Of a stretch of 64,000 nucleotides of DNA, positions 34,183 through 44,921 are shown piece by piece (the first letter of the stretch is position 1; each line of letters opens with the position of its first letter). The notes beneath the pieces were generated by a model that made no database searches, was not told where the DNA came from, and worked only from the letters and a program-made list of their open reading frames with translations. A program made the translations under genes and the position numbers. The stretch comes from Apiotrichum sp. Y4204 (Eukaryota; Basidiomycota; Tremellomycetes; Trichosporonales; Trichosporonaceae). Where the stretch lies: NCBI GenBank assembly GCA_025531455.1, contig JAMYHL010000006.1:620001-684000 (forward strand), in the 5' to 3' direction.

Positions 34183-35949
34183 TCACCACTCCCCCGTCCA
34201 CCGCTTCCACCACCCATACGGTCCGCCACCACACACGTCGTACCAGAGCATCGCGGCGGCGCCAGTGACCCAGTCAAGAGACGGATCAGGCTCCTGGCCG
34301 CGGCCGATGCGCGCCATCTGCCACTCGTGCCACATGGTGGACACGCCTGCGCCGACGAGGTTGACTCTTCCCGGGGAGTTCTGGCCGCCGAGGACGCAGC
34401 GCACGAGCTCGCCGTGAGGGATTGTTGGTGGGGATACGCGCGCTTTGCTGTCGTCCACCTCCTTGTTCAGCAGTACCCGTGCAGGCAGGTCGGGAATCAG
34501 CGCTGCTGGCCGCCCGACGCCGACCAGGTCGCATGCCCTGTTCCGGATCGAGGCGGCGATTAGCGCCCGGTCGTGCATCCCGCCTGTAAGCATGATTGCT
34601 GGGCCGTGCGGTGCCGGCGGGAGAGTGGGGATGAGAGAGGTGGTGAAGTGTGCAAAGAGGCTCTCGCGCGCCCCGCTCGGTGCCGAGGCAGCAAATGCTG
34701 TCGTCAGAATGGCAGCGCTTCGCTCACTCACCTGGATTGGAGTACGTGCCTCCGGACACTTCCAGGATGTCCACAAGCTGCCACGACACAATCTCGCGGA
34801 TCATGTCCGCCGCTGATTCCTCGTCCAGGCCGCCCTGCACAAAGTCCGAGCAGTTGATCTTGAGCGCCTTGACGAAGCGTGGCTCGGTCGTTGCGTGGAT
34901 GCCTGTCAGGATCAACCACAACAGATGCAGGCGGAGGGGAACGTAGGCAGGCACGCCGGGGAGAGGATGCGGGTTGGGGTTTGTCTGCCGTCAGCTCCAG
35001 CGCATGAGAGAAACCTCTGTGATTCAAATTATGCCTTCTTCTCACTCACCAATGGCGACAGATACTCTGCCAGAAGATATCCATGTGCCGAGTGGACCTG
35101 CACGCCGCCCCATCCCGCCTCCTCCATCGTCTGCGCAGCCTCAACGAAACGCCCCGCAATGTCAAGCCACTCGCCGAGATCGGTGACAGCGCGGCTCTGG
35201 GTAGGCCACAATGCGCGTTCAATGACCCACGCAAGGAGGCCCCGCCCGACGCTCGGGCGAGCGGCGACCGGCCCGACGGCCGGGACCCACGGCGCCCGCG
35301 CAAACGACCATGTTGCACTGCTCTGCAGCCCGGCGTGGCTCAGCTGCACCAGGGTTAATGGCGGAGGGTCGGTCGCGTCCGCTAGCAGCGCGTCGTGCAG
35401 CTCACAGTACAGCGGCGTCGTGTGTGGAGAGTCCTCTATCCGCAGGTCGTGGGGAGTTGCTGGCTGTGTGGAGTCGACCGCGACGTTGCCTGAGGGTTAG
35501 CCTGTGACACAGCGAGGGGTGCAAGTGAGAGTTCAAAGAGAGCTCAGGAAGCCGTTCGGAATGCCAGGTAGTCTCCGAAGTCGCCATGGTAACGGTGATC
35601 ACCACGACTTGCTCCGAGGTGAAGCTTCTCGTTTTCGAGAATCACATCGCCACAAGCCACGTTCAGCCACGGCCTTGACCCGGAACTCGATACGTGCCCC
35701 CAACTGTTCCATCCTGCTCTCTTCTGCACCTGCCCCCTCTCCGACCACCCACTCACCAGTCAGAACAATCCCCCAACCGCCCCGTCCCCAGCGGCGATAC
35801 AGCCTGCGGTGCCGTTTTCCCGGCAGTCCACCGGTGATGCCCTCCTCCATCGCGGCCTTGGCGAGGCGGTTTGGGACGACCACGCCGTTGGGGAGCACAA
35901 GCGGCGCGGCGAGCACGTCAATGTCCGAGGACTGCGAGTCGCCTGTCAT
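34183..35949 (-). CDS. NADH:flavin oxidoreductase (Old Yellow Enzyme family)
   Basis: This is an FMN-dependent TIM-barrel reductase of activated alkenes or related substrates. The start MTGDSQSSDIDVLAAPLVLP at 35949 is followed by NGVVVPNRLAKAAMEEG, the FMN-contacting family start. A 267-base intron (about 35490-35756) precedes NVAVDSTQPATPHDLRI. Core motifs are LVQLSHAGLQS, GRFVEAAQTMEEAGWGGV, VHSAHGYLLAEYLSPLTN with the substrate-binding His-x-x-His, ALKINCSDFVQGGLDEES and LVGVGRPA. About 450 residues, ending in a Trp-rich tail (YGWWKRWTGEW). It resembles the fungal NADH oxidase-type branch rather than classical OYE. The substrate is unknown; the neighbours give no pathway clue. Confidence 0.9.
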
Positions 35950-36467
35950 CGTGGAAGGATATACGGTTTGGAATGAGTGAATGGTCGAGATGGAAGGGGG
36001 AGGACGCGCTTGCCGTGTTGCTCGCGGGCGGGGTCGGGTCGCCGCCTTTGCTCTGCTCTACGCGTCTGCCGTCTGCCGGCAGAGTAGCCGGTCGGATCTG
36101 AGCGTGGTGCGAAGAGTGCGGGGAGTGTAGGGTCGACGTCGATGTAATCGATGTACAGTGCTTGGTTTTGTTGTTGAGAGAGGAACAACAAAGCTTGATC
36201 TTGTTGTCGTGTTCCAGATAAGAGTCAGAGTCAAAAGTGTCAACAACCGCAACAAGCACGACACGGCCGAAAAAAAGAAAGCTCGATGCAGAAAAAAAAA
36301 AGCAATCCAGGTGGCGCGCGTTGTTGTCCGCACACTGCCAGGCTGGCCTGGCTGGCTGTCGGAGTAGCTTTGCTCCGGGGTACTCGATACTCTTTCCGAT
36401 CAAACAGCACAATCTACAAACCCCACAATGCAGCTCTTGTTCCCAATGCTCTCTGCATCTCTTTGTC

Positions 36468-36498
36468 TCTTTCTCTTTCTCTTTCGCTTTCTCTCTCT
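36468..36498. repeat. CTTTCT polypyrimidine tract
   Basis: A run of C and T with repeating TTTCTC units, interrupted by one G. Confidence 0.75.
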
Positions 36499-38380
36499 GT
36501 CTATCAGAGTCCCTTTGGCTCCCTGCTGTGTTGTGCTTCACGATGCCCATATTCACCCATTCACTCGAGATGCGTCGCTTGCGGTGATTCGTGAACCAAC
36601 CAAGCCAACGGGGACTGGGATAAAATTCGGCCACATCCGCCAGCTTGAATAGTTGAAGGCAGGGGCCCCGGGGCATTGCAACCTACAACAATTGCAATTC
36701 ATGCTCGCAAGCTGCATGCACTGCTCGGTGTTCGTGTGCATTCGCTTGAAGCTAGCTATGCATCGTGCGACAATCTCCGCTGCTCCGGACTACATATCAA
36801 TGCCTTGGGATGCACATATCGTTGAGGGATGTTGTTTCCGGTGGTCAGGATTGACCCCCTCCTATTACCCCCCTTGCTTCGTTCCGGATACCCGACTGTC
36901 TGTCTGGTGGTGGCCATGTGACGGCGGAGGCTAAATGTCACTCTCGGTCGCCGTTCTCGGTCGCCGTCGATCACTTTGAGCAGTCTGCGCATCTGCCGAG
37001 CTGGAGTGCATGGAGTGCGGGTGGAGAGCAGAGCATGTGGAGTGAGTGAACTCGGTATCGCCAGAACTGGTGCAGTCGTAGTGATAGTGATGAGCTTGAT
37101 CTTGATCATATAGCCGCGGCGGTGGACGAACTCAGGGTAAAAAGCAGGGGAGAGCGGGGGAGATAAGGATCAGAGTGTGGGCAACAGAGTGCGGGTGGCA
37201 ACTGTGGCCACAACCACCATCGACAACAACAAATGCAAGTGCAAGCACAAGAGCAACGAGACTGTTCGTCGAGCATGCATATACATCCTCTTCTTGTCGC
37301 TACCACATCTACCTTTACTGCCATGCTCACGGTGTTCCAGAGTGATCAGAGGAGTATGAATTCCGATTGAGCCGAGATTGCCTCCACCTCGCCGTTGCCA
37401 CCTGTGCCACACGGCTACCGTTGTGGTAGTCACAGGACCCCCAGTCTCACTGTCCCAGCGTCGCATCCCATCCCCCCACCGTCCATCTCGCATCCCCCGA
37501 TTCCCGTCCCCTTCTTGGCTGTCCTCTGCTCTCCTCATCATCGCCGACACCGCTCTCAATCTCCTCGCCACGACCCCTCTCCCCTCGCTCGGAACGCCAG
37601 TCCACCCCATTCCAGAGCACATACCGCGCCGCCTCCACCGTCGCCACCCCCGATTGCCCATTTGCCACCCGCCGCCGTCGCTCGGTAAGCGCTTCGGGTG
37701 AGACGGAACAGGACCCACAAGCGTCAGAGAGCAGAGAATAGAGCGTCCGTCTTGAACGAGTCACCTCTCATCTCCCGCATCACGTCTCTCGGCGTAGCAT
37801 TCTCGCTTCAGCCCGTGTTCTTCGCGTTACGCAACTTCCAGAGTTGCTCAATACGGCTACCTTTTCAAGTCCACTGCCGCTCTTCCCCGAGGGTACGTAT
37901 CCCCGCTCCGCCGCGACTGACGATAGTGACAGCAGACAACTGTTTGCTGCCTACTGTGTACTCTGCTCCGCGCCGTCGCTGCTCGGCATTGATCAGGTCG
38001 CGGTCGCTCATCCCGCGCCTCGAGGCTGGTGACAATCGTTTATCGCCAGTCATCGCCTTGGCCTCCCCACACACTTGAGTCTGTAGTGTCTGAGGATCTC
38101 ACCTCGTGTCTCTGCCCACCGGACAGATCGAGCATCGCGTGAGTGTTACTTTGTACTATCAAGCACAGCAGTGCTGCATTCTGCGCATTGCTGTTTTCTG
38201 TCTCGCTCTCGCAGTCTCGGCCCCTGCACATTGTACACAGACGGACGGCGGGGCGTAATCGCTTCAACAACTGCCCCTCGATGCCCTGTGTGTCCGCTGC
38301 CAGGGTGATAAACACCAGTTGCTTCTCATCATCCCGTCGACCTGACTGTGTCTCTCTGGTGTTTCTGTCTGCTCTTACCC

Positions 38381-38400
38381 TCTCTCTCTCTCACTCTCTC
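38381..38400. repeat. CT dinucleotide-rich tract
   Basis: A short (CT)n-type run about 320 bases upstream of the next start codon; it fits a leader or core promoter pyrimidine patch. Confidence 0.7.
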
Positions 38401-38719
38401 CTTCTTTAACATCTATCCATTCTTCTACTTGTCTATCACTGCCTCTTCGCGACTATCTCCTTCTCTCATTGCGTTATTTCTTTACTTTCCACTCTCCTCT
38501 TCAAACCACTGGCGTATCGCCACCCTTCCGTAGTCTGCTCCCGTCCCAACCGCACCCGCTGCCCCATGTCCGACTATTGTCGAGACTGGGCATTTCAGCA
38601 TGCTCCTCTGGACCTCACAGACGTTTCGTATCATTTTCCGAGCTCCCCCAGCAGCTCTCCGCCTAGCTCTCCCTTGTTGGCATCACCCGCTCCGACCTGA
38701 CCATAAACTGACCTGCAGA

Positions 38720-40508
38720 ATGACCGCTCATCGTACCGCCCGTCCGCCTTCCCCTGGGCCTGCTCCGCAAGCATCTTCCGCCATCCCCCGGGCTTCATCG
38801 CCGCCCCTGTCTGACGAGGATGAGGACGACGACGCACTGTCGTTGGGCTCGTCGGACCTCGAGCACTCGTGGTTAACTGTGCCCCACAGCGAGGGTTACG
38901 GTACTTCTGTTTCTGGATCCGCTTCAGCCTTGGGCTCGGCCGCGGTCAGCGACCTTGACCCCTCCTCGGATAGCGACCGCGACTGGGCAAGCGAGTTTGA
39001 CAGCGAGGGTCCCACTCTCCGTCAGATTCCAAACGTTTCAGACAAGCATTACGACTCTGACTCGGAGTCGGAAGTCGACCAGACACCTTCCCCCCTGGAC
39101 AGCTTCCAGCGGTCGTTCATCTTCCCCGACCCCAACTCGGCCGGCGCGAGCATCTCTACTATCAAGGACCACGGCACCAGCGACTCGACACCTGTCCCCT
39201 CGATCGTCGACATCAAACATCCCGATCTCCAGGGCTCCGGACCACTCTGGGAGTCGGCCGGGCGCAAGACGCAGCGTGTCACAAGTAAGAGCGCCCCGAT
39301 CCAGTCGTTTCCTGCCGCCGACCCCGCCCCGACCCCGAAGCCCTTTCCGGCTGGTACTCCCCCACCTAAACGAAGGCAACTGTGAGTGACAATCGGAGGC
39401 ATGAGCTTATTCCAGAACCGCCTTGGTCTCTGTCTTTACATTTGCCTTGCTCTTCCTTCAGCTTGGTCCCGCCGCTATCCATATCAACATTGCTGGCCTT
39501 ATTGCCAACACTTTTGCGCCCCCAGGGCCGCTTGACGCAGCTCCCGAGGCGTCCATAACAACACCGCCCTCGCCTCCGCGTTGGCTCGGCGGCGATCTGC
39601 AGGTCGTGCGGAATGCGTTATCGGTAGCTTCGTCTCCGGAAGAAACGTGTCTGGAGACTTCCGCTCCGACGGCAGGAGAGACTGCCATCGATGCGACCTC
39701 GACCGCGTATCGCTGGTTCCGTAGCGAGTACCGCTGGTCGCGTGATGACGAGAAGCGACCTGTCAACGAGGTTGCTGTTGTGCCGTCGTCGTCTCTGATC
39801 ACCACACAAGTTTCGCCGTGCAACGACACGCAAGCGCCATACGGCAACGCCTTCCGGAGTTACATCCAGCTGGCGTCCAAGTATGCCGAGTGGTCTCTGG
39901 AGAACATTGCCGCCATTGCCGTCGCAGCAGTCGAGACGATAAGAACGGAAATTGAGACGGATGTTCGCTTGCTCCAGCACCTCGCCGAAACGGTGTACTC
40001 CACCTTTGCCTCCAAAGCGTCCTCGTCTCAAGAATACATGCACGAGTCCGTCCGAGTCGCCAGCCGCATGTCTGTGCGTCTTCGTGACCAGGGATACCTA
40101 TCGGCCACGCAGGCGGGCAAGGTCGCTGCCGAGGGATTATCCCAAGCGCAGCACTACGGCCATCAAACCCTCCTCAAGGCGCGCCGCGGCCTTGACAATG
40201 TCGTGCGCAAGTTCCACGAGGCGCGCGACAAGGCAGCTGCCGAGGCGCAGTCACGGCACGCGTCCATCTCCGACTGCCTGCACGACCGGGACCAGACGAA
40301 GCGGTGCCGCTCGTCGCGGTCTGCAAAGCGGAAGACCAAGGAACGCAATGCACGCAAGTGCACAAAGGGCGGTGGCAAGTGCGCCAAGGGCAAAGGCAAG
40401 GCCAAGGCCAACTTTGCCGAGCGGCTGGCGCGGTTGCGCGGCGTCGCGCAGGTAAGTGCATAGCGGGCGTGGGCGCAGCGCAACGGTGTTGACATGCAGC
40501 GTGGCTAG
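38720..40508 (+). CDS. Single-pass membrane protein with Atg8-interaction-like motif
   Basis: Exon 1 is 38720-38381+1000 (it ends at 39381) and exon 2 starts at 39416. A likely last intron (40453-40499) gives an end at 40508; without it the stop is at 40463. The start MTAHRTARPPSPGPAPQ was preferred to the upstream ATG at 38600. The N-terminal ~220 residues are acidic and Ser-rich. Within them SDLEHSWLTV has the acidic-then-W-x-x-V form of an Atg8-interacting motif. One hydrophobic segment (ALVSVFTFALLFLQLGPAAI) follows the intron. Then there is a helical stretch with many Ala, Glu and Arg, and a very basic C-terminus (SRSAKRKTKERNARK). About 570 residues. I do not recognise the family; a tail on an organelle membrane and a receptor role are inferences. 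Confidence 0.72.
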
Positions 40509-41182
40509 GCGTGCTTGCTCTGCGAGCGAGTCGGCCGAGCCGGCCAGGGGGTATTGTATGTAGGTTCAGTAGGTCAGTAACAGTGTTAGTGTAGTATGTG
40601 AGCAGTATTTGTGTATAAGCCGATGAGGGAAGTGAACATATCGGTAGTAAGCATGGGGCGCTGAACACGTCGGGCACGGAGCGTTGAGCGTTGAGGACCA
40701 CCCATCAGGTGTCGTCGGTGACGGATGGCCGCTCGGCCGTAGCGCCGTGGGGGTCGTGGATGGCAGTCGAACTTTTTGCCACCACTCGGCTACACGCATT
40801 GCCGCCCCACCAGACGGCCCTATCCGCCATACAAATGTGAGGAAGCAACGCGGGCATAGCGGGCAGAGCTGTCCGAACTCCGCGCGACCGACTATACTAG
40901 GGAAAAAAGAGCATGCATGCAATGTACGAGCACGGAGTATAGCATCAGTAGTACTATGCATGCGCGTCCAAAGACAATGGCCCCATCGGCCGGTTGACGG
41001 CATCGCACGCACACGAGCGTTATAATCCCGCCCCCGCCGCCACTCGGACTTGCAAGACTTGGCTCATCGGCCCAATCCACCGGCCACCGGACACAAGACT
41101 CCAGTCATTTCACAGCTCAAAACCCCACCTCCTCCTCCATCCTCCTCTCCATCCACTCACCACTCACCACTCACCACTCACC
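40509..41182. other. Intergenic region upstream of Pex3
   Basis: About 670 bases hold the 3' end of the membrane-protein gene and the Pex3 promoter. A heptamer repeat sits immediately before the Pex3 ATG. No gene was found. Confidence 0.5.
41153..41182 (+). repeat. Heptamer repeat (CCACTCA) abutting Pex3 start codon
   Basis: Four head-to-tail copies of a 7-base unit end directly at the Pex3 ATG, so the leader just before the start is repetitive and G-free. Confidence 0.8.
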
Positions 41183-43346
41183 ATGACACCTGCCTGGCAG
41201 CGCCGCGTGCGCCGCGCGCTCATGCTCACGGGCACCGCGACGACTGTGTACCTCTTTTTCGGCTATGTGTTTGGGCGGATGCGGGATGCGCGCGTGCGTG
41301 CGCTCAAGGATCGGAGGGAGAAGGAGATGTGAGTGGAACTGGGGCGAGGCCGGAATGGGGTAGGATGAGATTGGGGAGGGATGGAGAGCGGGAAGGACAT
41401 GAGGATGCGTAACTGCGGGAATGTCGAGAGGTGGACGGGGGAGGGACGGAGCTCACCTCACCTGGTCCTGGTGGGCAGGTCGGCAGCTCCACTCCTGTCC
41501 GAAGATGCGTTTTGTGCACCGATTCCGGGTATCCCGAGCACGATGTCTGGATAGCATCGCGCGTTGCGCGTTTGCCTGTCTACACCGTCCGTTCTCGCTG
41601 CACGCTCCACCTGCAGGCCCTGACCCATGCTCTGGTACTCGAATCGTACTGACATTGCAGAATCAAGGCGCACTTCATGTCGCTGCTGAGCACGATATCG
41701 CTGACGCTGTACGCGCTGCTTCCAACACTCGAGCCGCAACTCTTCGCCGCGTACCCTGTTGAGAAGACGTCGCAGGCACTCCAGGCCAAGAGCAGCACGG
41801 GCGCGAGCGTCGGCTCGCCAGCAGACACGAACACGACGACAACCACCGAATCGACCCCGGCCGACTCGCTCCTCCTCGAACACCCTGATCCTACCTCGGC
41901 GCAAATTACGGACATTGCCGATCTCGAGGCGAGCACGATCAGCGGCGCGACCACGCTTTCGGTGCCTACCATTGCCGAGAGCGTTGCGTCCGTCGCCGAC
42001 TCTGACGTTTCCACCAGCACCAACTCGGAGGACCCGCATCCCGCCGAGAGCTGGGCGAGCGAGTTCAGCGCTGTCAACGCCCCGAGCGAGCGGACAGACG
42101 AGGACATAGTGGGTAATGTGCAAAACGAGTATTGACAGCAGCTCACGGCTTCTACTGCGTCGCAGCCTATTTCACTCCCGCCGACGGACACGTCCTCTGC
42201 CATCCCCTCCCCGTCGTCCGAGCTCTCCGCCCTCCAGGCGTCCCCGCCCCGCGCGCTCCGCTCCCCGCCGAGCCCGCCTCCCGACCCCCGTTCGAAGAAG
42301 GAGCTTTGGCGCGATCTCAAGATCCAGAGTGAGTGATACAAGATCCATGATGAACATCACTTACACCAGACCTCACCCGCGCGTTCGCCACCGTCTACCT
42401 TGTCCCGCTCATCTACCTCCTCACCTCGTCTCAACTCACCATCCTCGCACGCACGCGCTACCTCTCGGACGTTAAGGCGTCGAACGCCGCGCGTGCACGC
42501 GAGCAGGAGTTCGCAGCGGCTGCACACCGTCGTTCGTCCGGCGGCCTCTTTGGCTACTTTTCCGCTGAAGCGATGGGCCTCGGCGAGTATGTTGAGCGCA
42601 GCGCGTCGGCTGGCGCGTCGCTCATCCCCAAGAGCGTGCGCGAGTGGTTCTACGGCGTCGACCTTGTTGCCGAAGAGTCGCCCGACGTCATCGCCGAGCG
42701 CGAGGCGCAGCTCGAGGCGGACAATGCCGAATCGGAGCGCGTCTTCCTCACGTACTCGTGGTGGCTGCTGCACGAGGGGTGGCGCACGATCGCTGCGCGC
42801 GTCGAGACCGCCGTCGAGCGCGTCTTCGCCCCGCTCGGCCTCAAGCGCGAGATCACCCCCGAGACATGGGAAGCACTCGTCAAGGAGCTGCGCGCCGCGG
42901 TCGAGACCGAGGTCGACGACGGCGACAAGGTCCGCCTGTACGATTTCACCCAGCTCGTCATCCCCAGCACGCCCCTCCCCCCGACGTTCGAGGAGTGCCC
43001 GCTACCACTCTCGCCGGACGAGTACGGCCCATACCTCGTGTCCCTCCTCCGCCAGACGACCGAGCACGTGTCCTCGCCCGACGCGCGCCTGATCATCGAA
43101 AAGGGCGTGACCGCAATGCTCTCCGCCCTCGCCGACACGCTGTACACTCCCGAAACGCCGCACGCGCAGGCATTCATCGAGCCCCTCCGCCCGCGCCGCT
43201 TCGCCGACCTCCTCCCCGAGCTCAACCGCTGGACGCGCGGCGTGTGGGAGGGCATTCCTGACGGCGGCGTCGAGACCCTCCTCGCCCTGCCCGAGTTTGA
43301 GGCGTTTGCCGCCCTCGTGTTTGGCGACTGGGCACCGAGGGACTAG
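41183..43346 (+). CDS. PEX3: Peroxisomal biogenesis factor Pex3
   Basis: Pex3 is the membrane anchor that receives Pex19 with its cargo and is needed to form peroxisomes. The start MTPAWQRRVRRALMLTGTA at 41183 shows basic residues and then a membrane segment (TTVYLFFGYVFG), the usual peroxisomal targeting signal and anchor. Exon 1 ends at 41328 and exon 2 starts at 41661. Family landmarks are IIKAHFMSLLSTISLTLYAL and LTRAFATVYLVPLIYLLTSS, then SWWLLHEGWRTIAARVETAV. A Ser/Thr/Asp-rich, Pro-rich insertion of about 150 residues lies between the first two blocks. About 620 residues, long for the family because of that insertion. The 332-base first intron is the largest in the gene. Confidence 0.92.
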
Positions 43347-43705
43347 GGGAGAGGAAAGGAAGAGCAGAGTGGGAGGGGAGAACAGGAGAGTGGTACAGGA
43401 GGGCCCGCAGGGTGCACGAGCAGAGGCGGAACACGGAGTACCCCATCACTCAGTAACACTGTATGCATTGACGAGGTGACTCACTCATTGACCGAGAAAC
43501 GTGTGGCAGGAATTCGGTGTTGGGCGTGGCGCAGAAGATGAGGGACCCACAATCTCCACCCAAGTGGCAACATGACGAGTCGCAACTCCGAGACGAGGTA
43601 CTCACCAATCCGAGACAACACTGGCAAGATGAAGTGAGATATCGATGCATATGTAGGGGTGCATGAACAACAAGGAGATACATAGATTTCTCAATACAGT
43701 ACACA
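43347..43705. other. Intergenic region between convergent genes
   Basis: The Pex3 gene (plus) and the small membrane protein gene (minus) converge here. Only 3' untranslated sequence is expected, and nothing else is seen. Confidence 0.5.
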
Positions 43706-44410
43706 TTAAGAGAGCAGGGGCGACTTTTCGTGCGCGCGCGGGACGGCCGTAAGCCGCACCCGGCCCTCCGCCCTGTCCACTCCCTCTGCAGCCCGCTCCT
43801 CGCGCTCAGCCCGGTCGGCATACACGCACCGGTCCGCGTCCCCGCGGCGCATCCCGCGCAGCTGTATGAAAGCGGCGAGAACGAGGGCGAGCTGGAGCGT
43901 CCCCGTGCTGGTGATGAGAAAAGATATCAATTTCAAAACTCACATGATCCCATGCGGGGTGATGTTCCAACCACCGATCCGCTCAAAGATCCCCTCGAAG
44001 CGCGCAAAGGTGATGCCCCACGCGACGACGAGGAAAATGAAGGACGCATCGCCTGCGCGGAGGAACCGCGACGCCCATTTGTGTCTGTGCACGGCCCGGA
44101 GGCCGCGGTAGAGGTAGTATTCGAAGCTGTAGTAAACCAGTATTGTGTAGAACCATTCTGGGCCGCGGGCTTGGTGCCAGGTTATGATATTTCCTGTTGT
44201 CAGCAGAGCGGAGCTTGGGAACTTGGAAACTTGGGAACTTGGAAACTTGAGGTGGAGATGGCGATTCCTTCAACTTCCCCACCTCGTTCGCCGCTGGAAC
44301 TCACGCGCGTCGGACAAGGTACGGAATATAAATGCGATGCACTGCGTGGTGGTGAGCGCAAAGATGAGGAGATGTAGGGCGGCGAGCGTCTTGATGCGTG
44401 TTGAGAGCAT
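43706..44410 (-). CDS. Small four-pass membrane protein, unknown family
   Basis: There are three exons and about 195 residues. The start MLSTRIKTLAALHLLIFALT at 44410 is a first membrane segment. A second follows (TILVYYSFEYYLYRGL), then FIFLVVAWGITFARFEGIF and, after the last intron, TLQLALVLAAFIQL. The topology resembles MARVEL- or tetraspan-type proteins, but I recognise no family. The hydrophilic tail ends in EKSPLLS, an acidic dileucine-like signal (E-x-x-x-L-L) typical of vacuole or endosome sorting; that role is inferred. The first intron carries a 16-base direct repeat. Confidence 0.75.
44214..44249. repeat. 16-base tandem repeat in intron
   Basis: The unit TGGGAACTTGGAAACT is repeated about 2.2 times inside the first intron of the small membrane protein gene. 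Confidence 0.8.
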
Positions 44411-44921
44411 GATGCGTTTGGGAGGAGATGGTGAGATGGGGAACGAGATGGGGCGGGGCGATGGGGTCGGAGGCGTTATAAGAGGAGCTTCATCCAGATG
44501 AGGCACGGTATCGCGCACATGATGCCCGCTCGTCGCGAGGCGATGCCGGCGATGCCGGAGATGCAGTGCCTTGCATCGTCGAGCCGAGATACAGTTACAG
44601 ACGTATGCTGTGCCTGTTACTTCTTATTAAAAGAGTTTGGACCTAAGAATATCTCTTTAGCGCCGTCTCCGAACGTCGTATGCTCCATCGCCCGATGGTG
44701 GTCGGCTGTCGGCGTGTCTACGAAAGAGGGATTGCAGACCCGGGGTCACTGTCCACCGCGCAAGATGGTTTATAGAATCATAGAGGCATCCATACATTTG
44801 TACAGCTGATACAATTGTTTCGGGGTTTTGTATCTGCTCGATCTGTATCTATCTCGCCGACAACACGCAAGACACACTTGCGGCACTGCCACATTGCAAG
44901 ACTACAACTCCATCACTCCCC
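44411..44921. other. Intergenic region between tandem minus-strand genes
   Basis: It holds the promoter of the small membrane protein gene and the 3' end of the sugar porter gene. A TTATAA at 44476-44481, about 65 bases upstream of the start at 44410, could be a TATA element. No gene was seen. Confidence 0.45.

Larger units (their letters stand above)
35950..38719. other. Gene-poor 2.8 kb with pyrimidine tracts
   Basis: I see no supported gene. There is an A-run at about 36292-36302, a CTTTCT-rich pyrimidine tract at 36468-36498 and a CT run at 38381-38400. The right-hand kilobase is CT-rich and probably a long leader and promoter of the gene starting at 38720. Some open frames exist but their translations are low in plausibility. 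Confidence 0.5.

Noticed and set aside
36286..36594. Hydrophobic Ser/Leu frames in the 36 kb pyrimidine tract
   Set aside because: These arise from CTTTCT repeats read as Leu/Ser/Phe and are not real membrane proteins.
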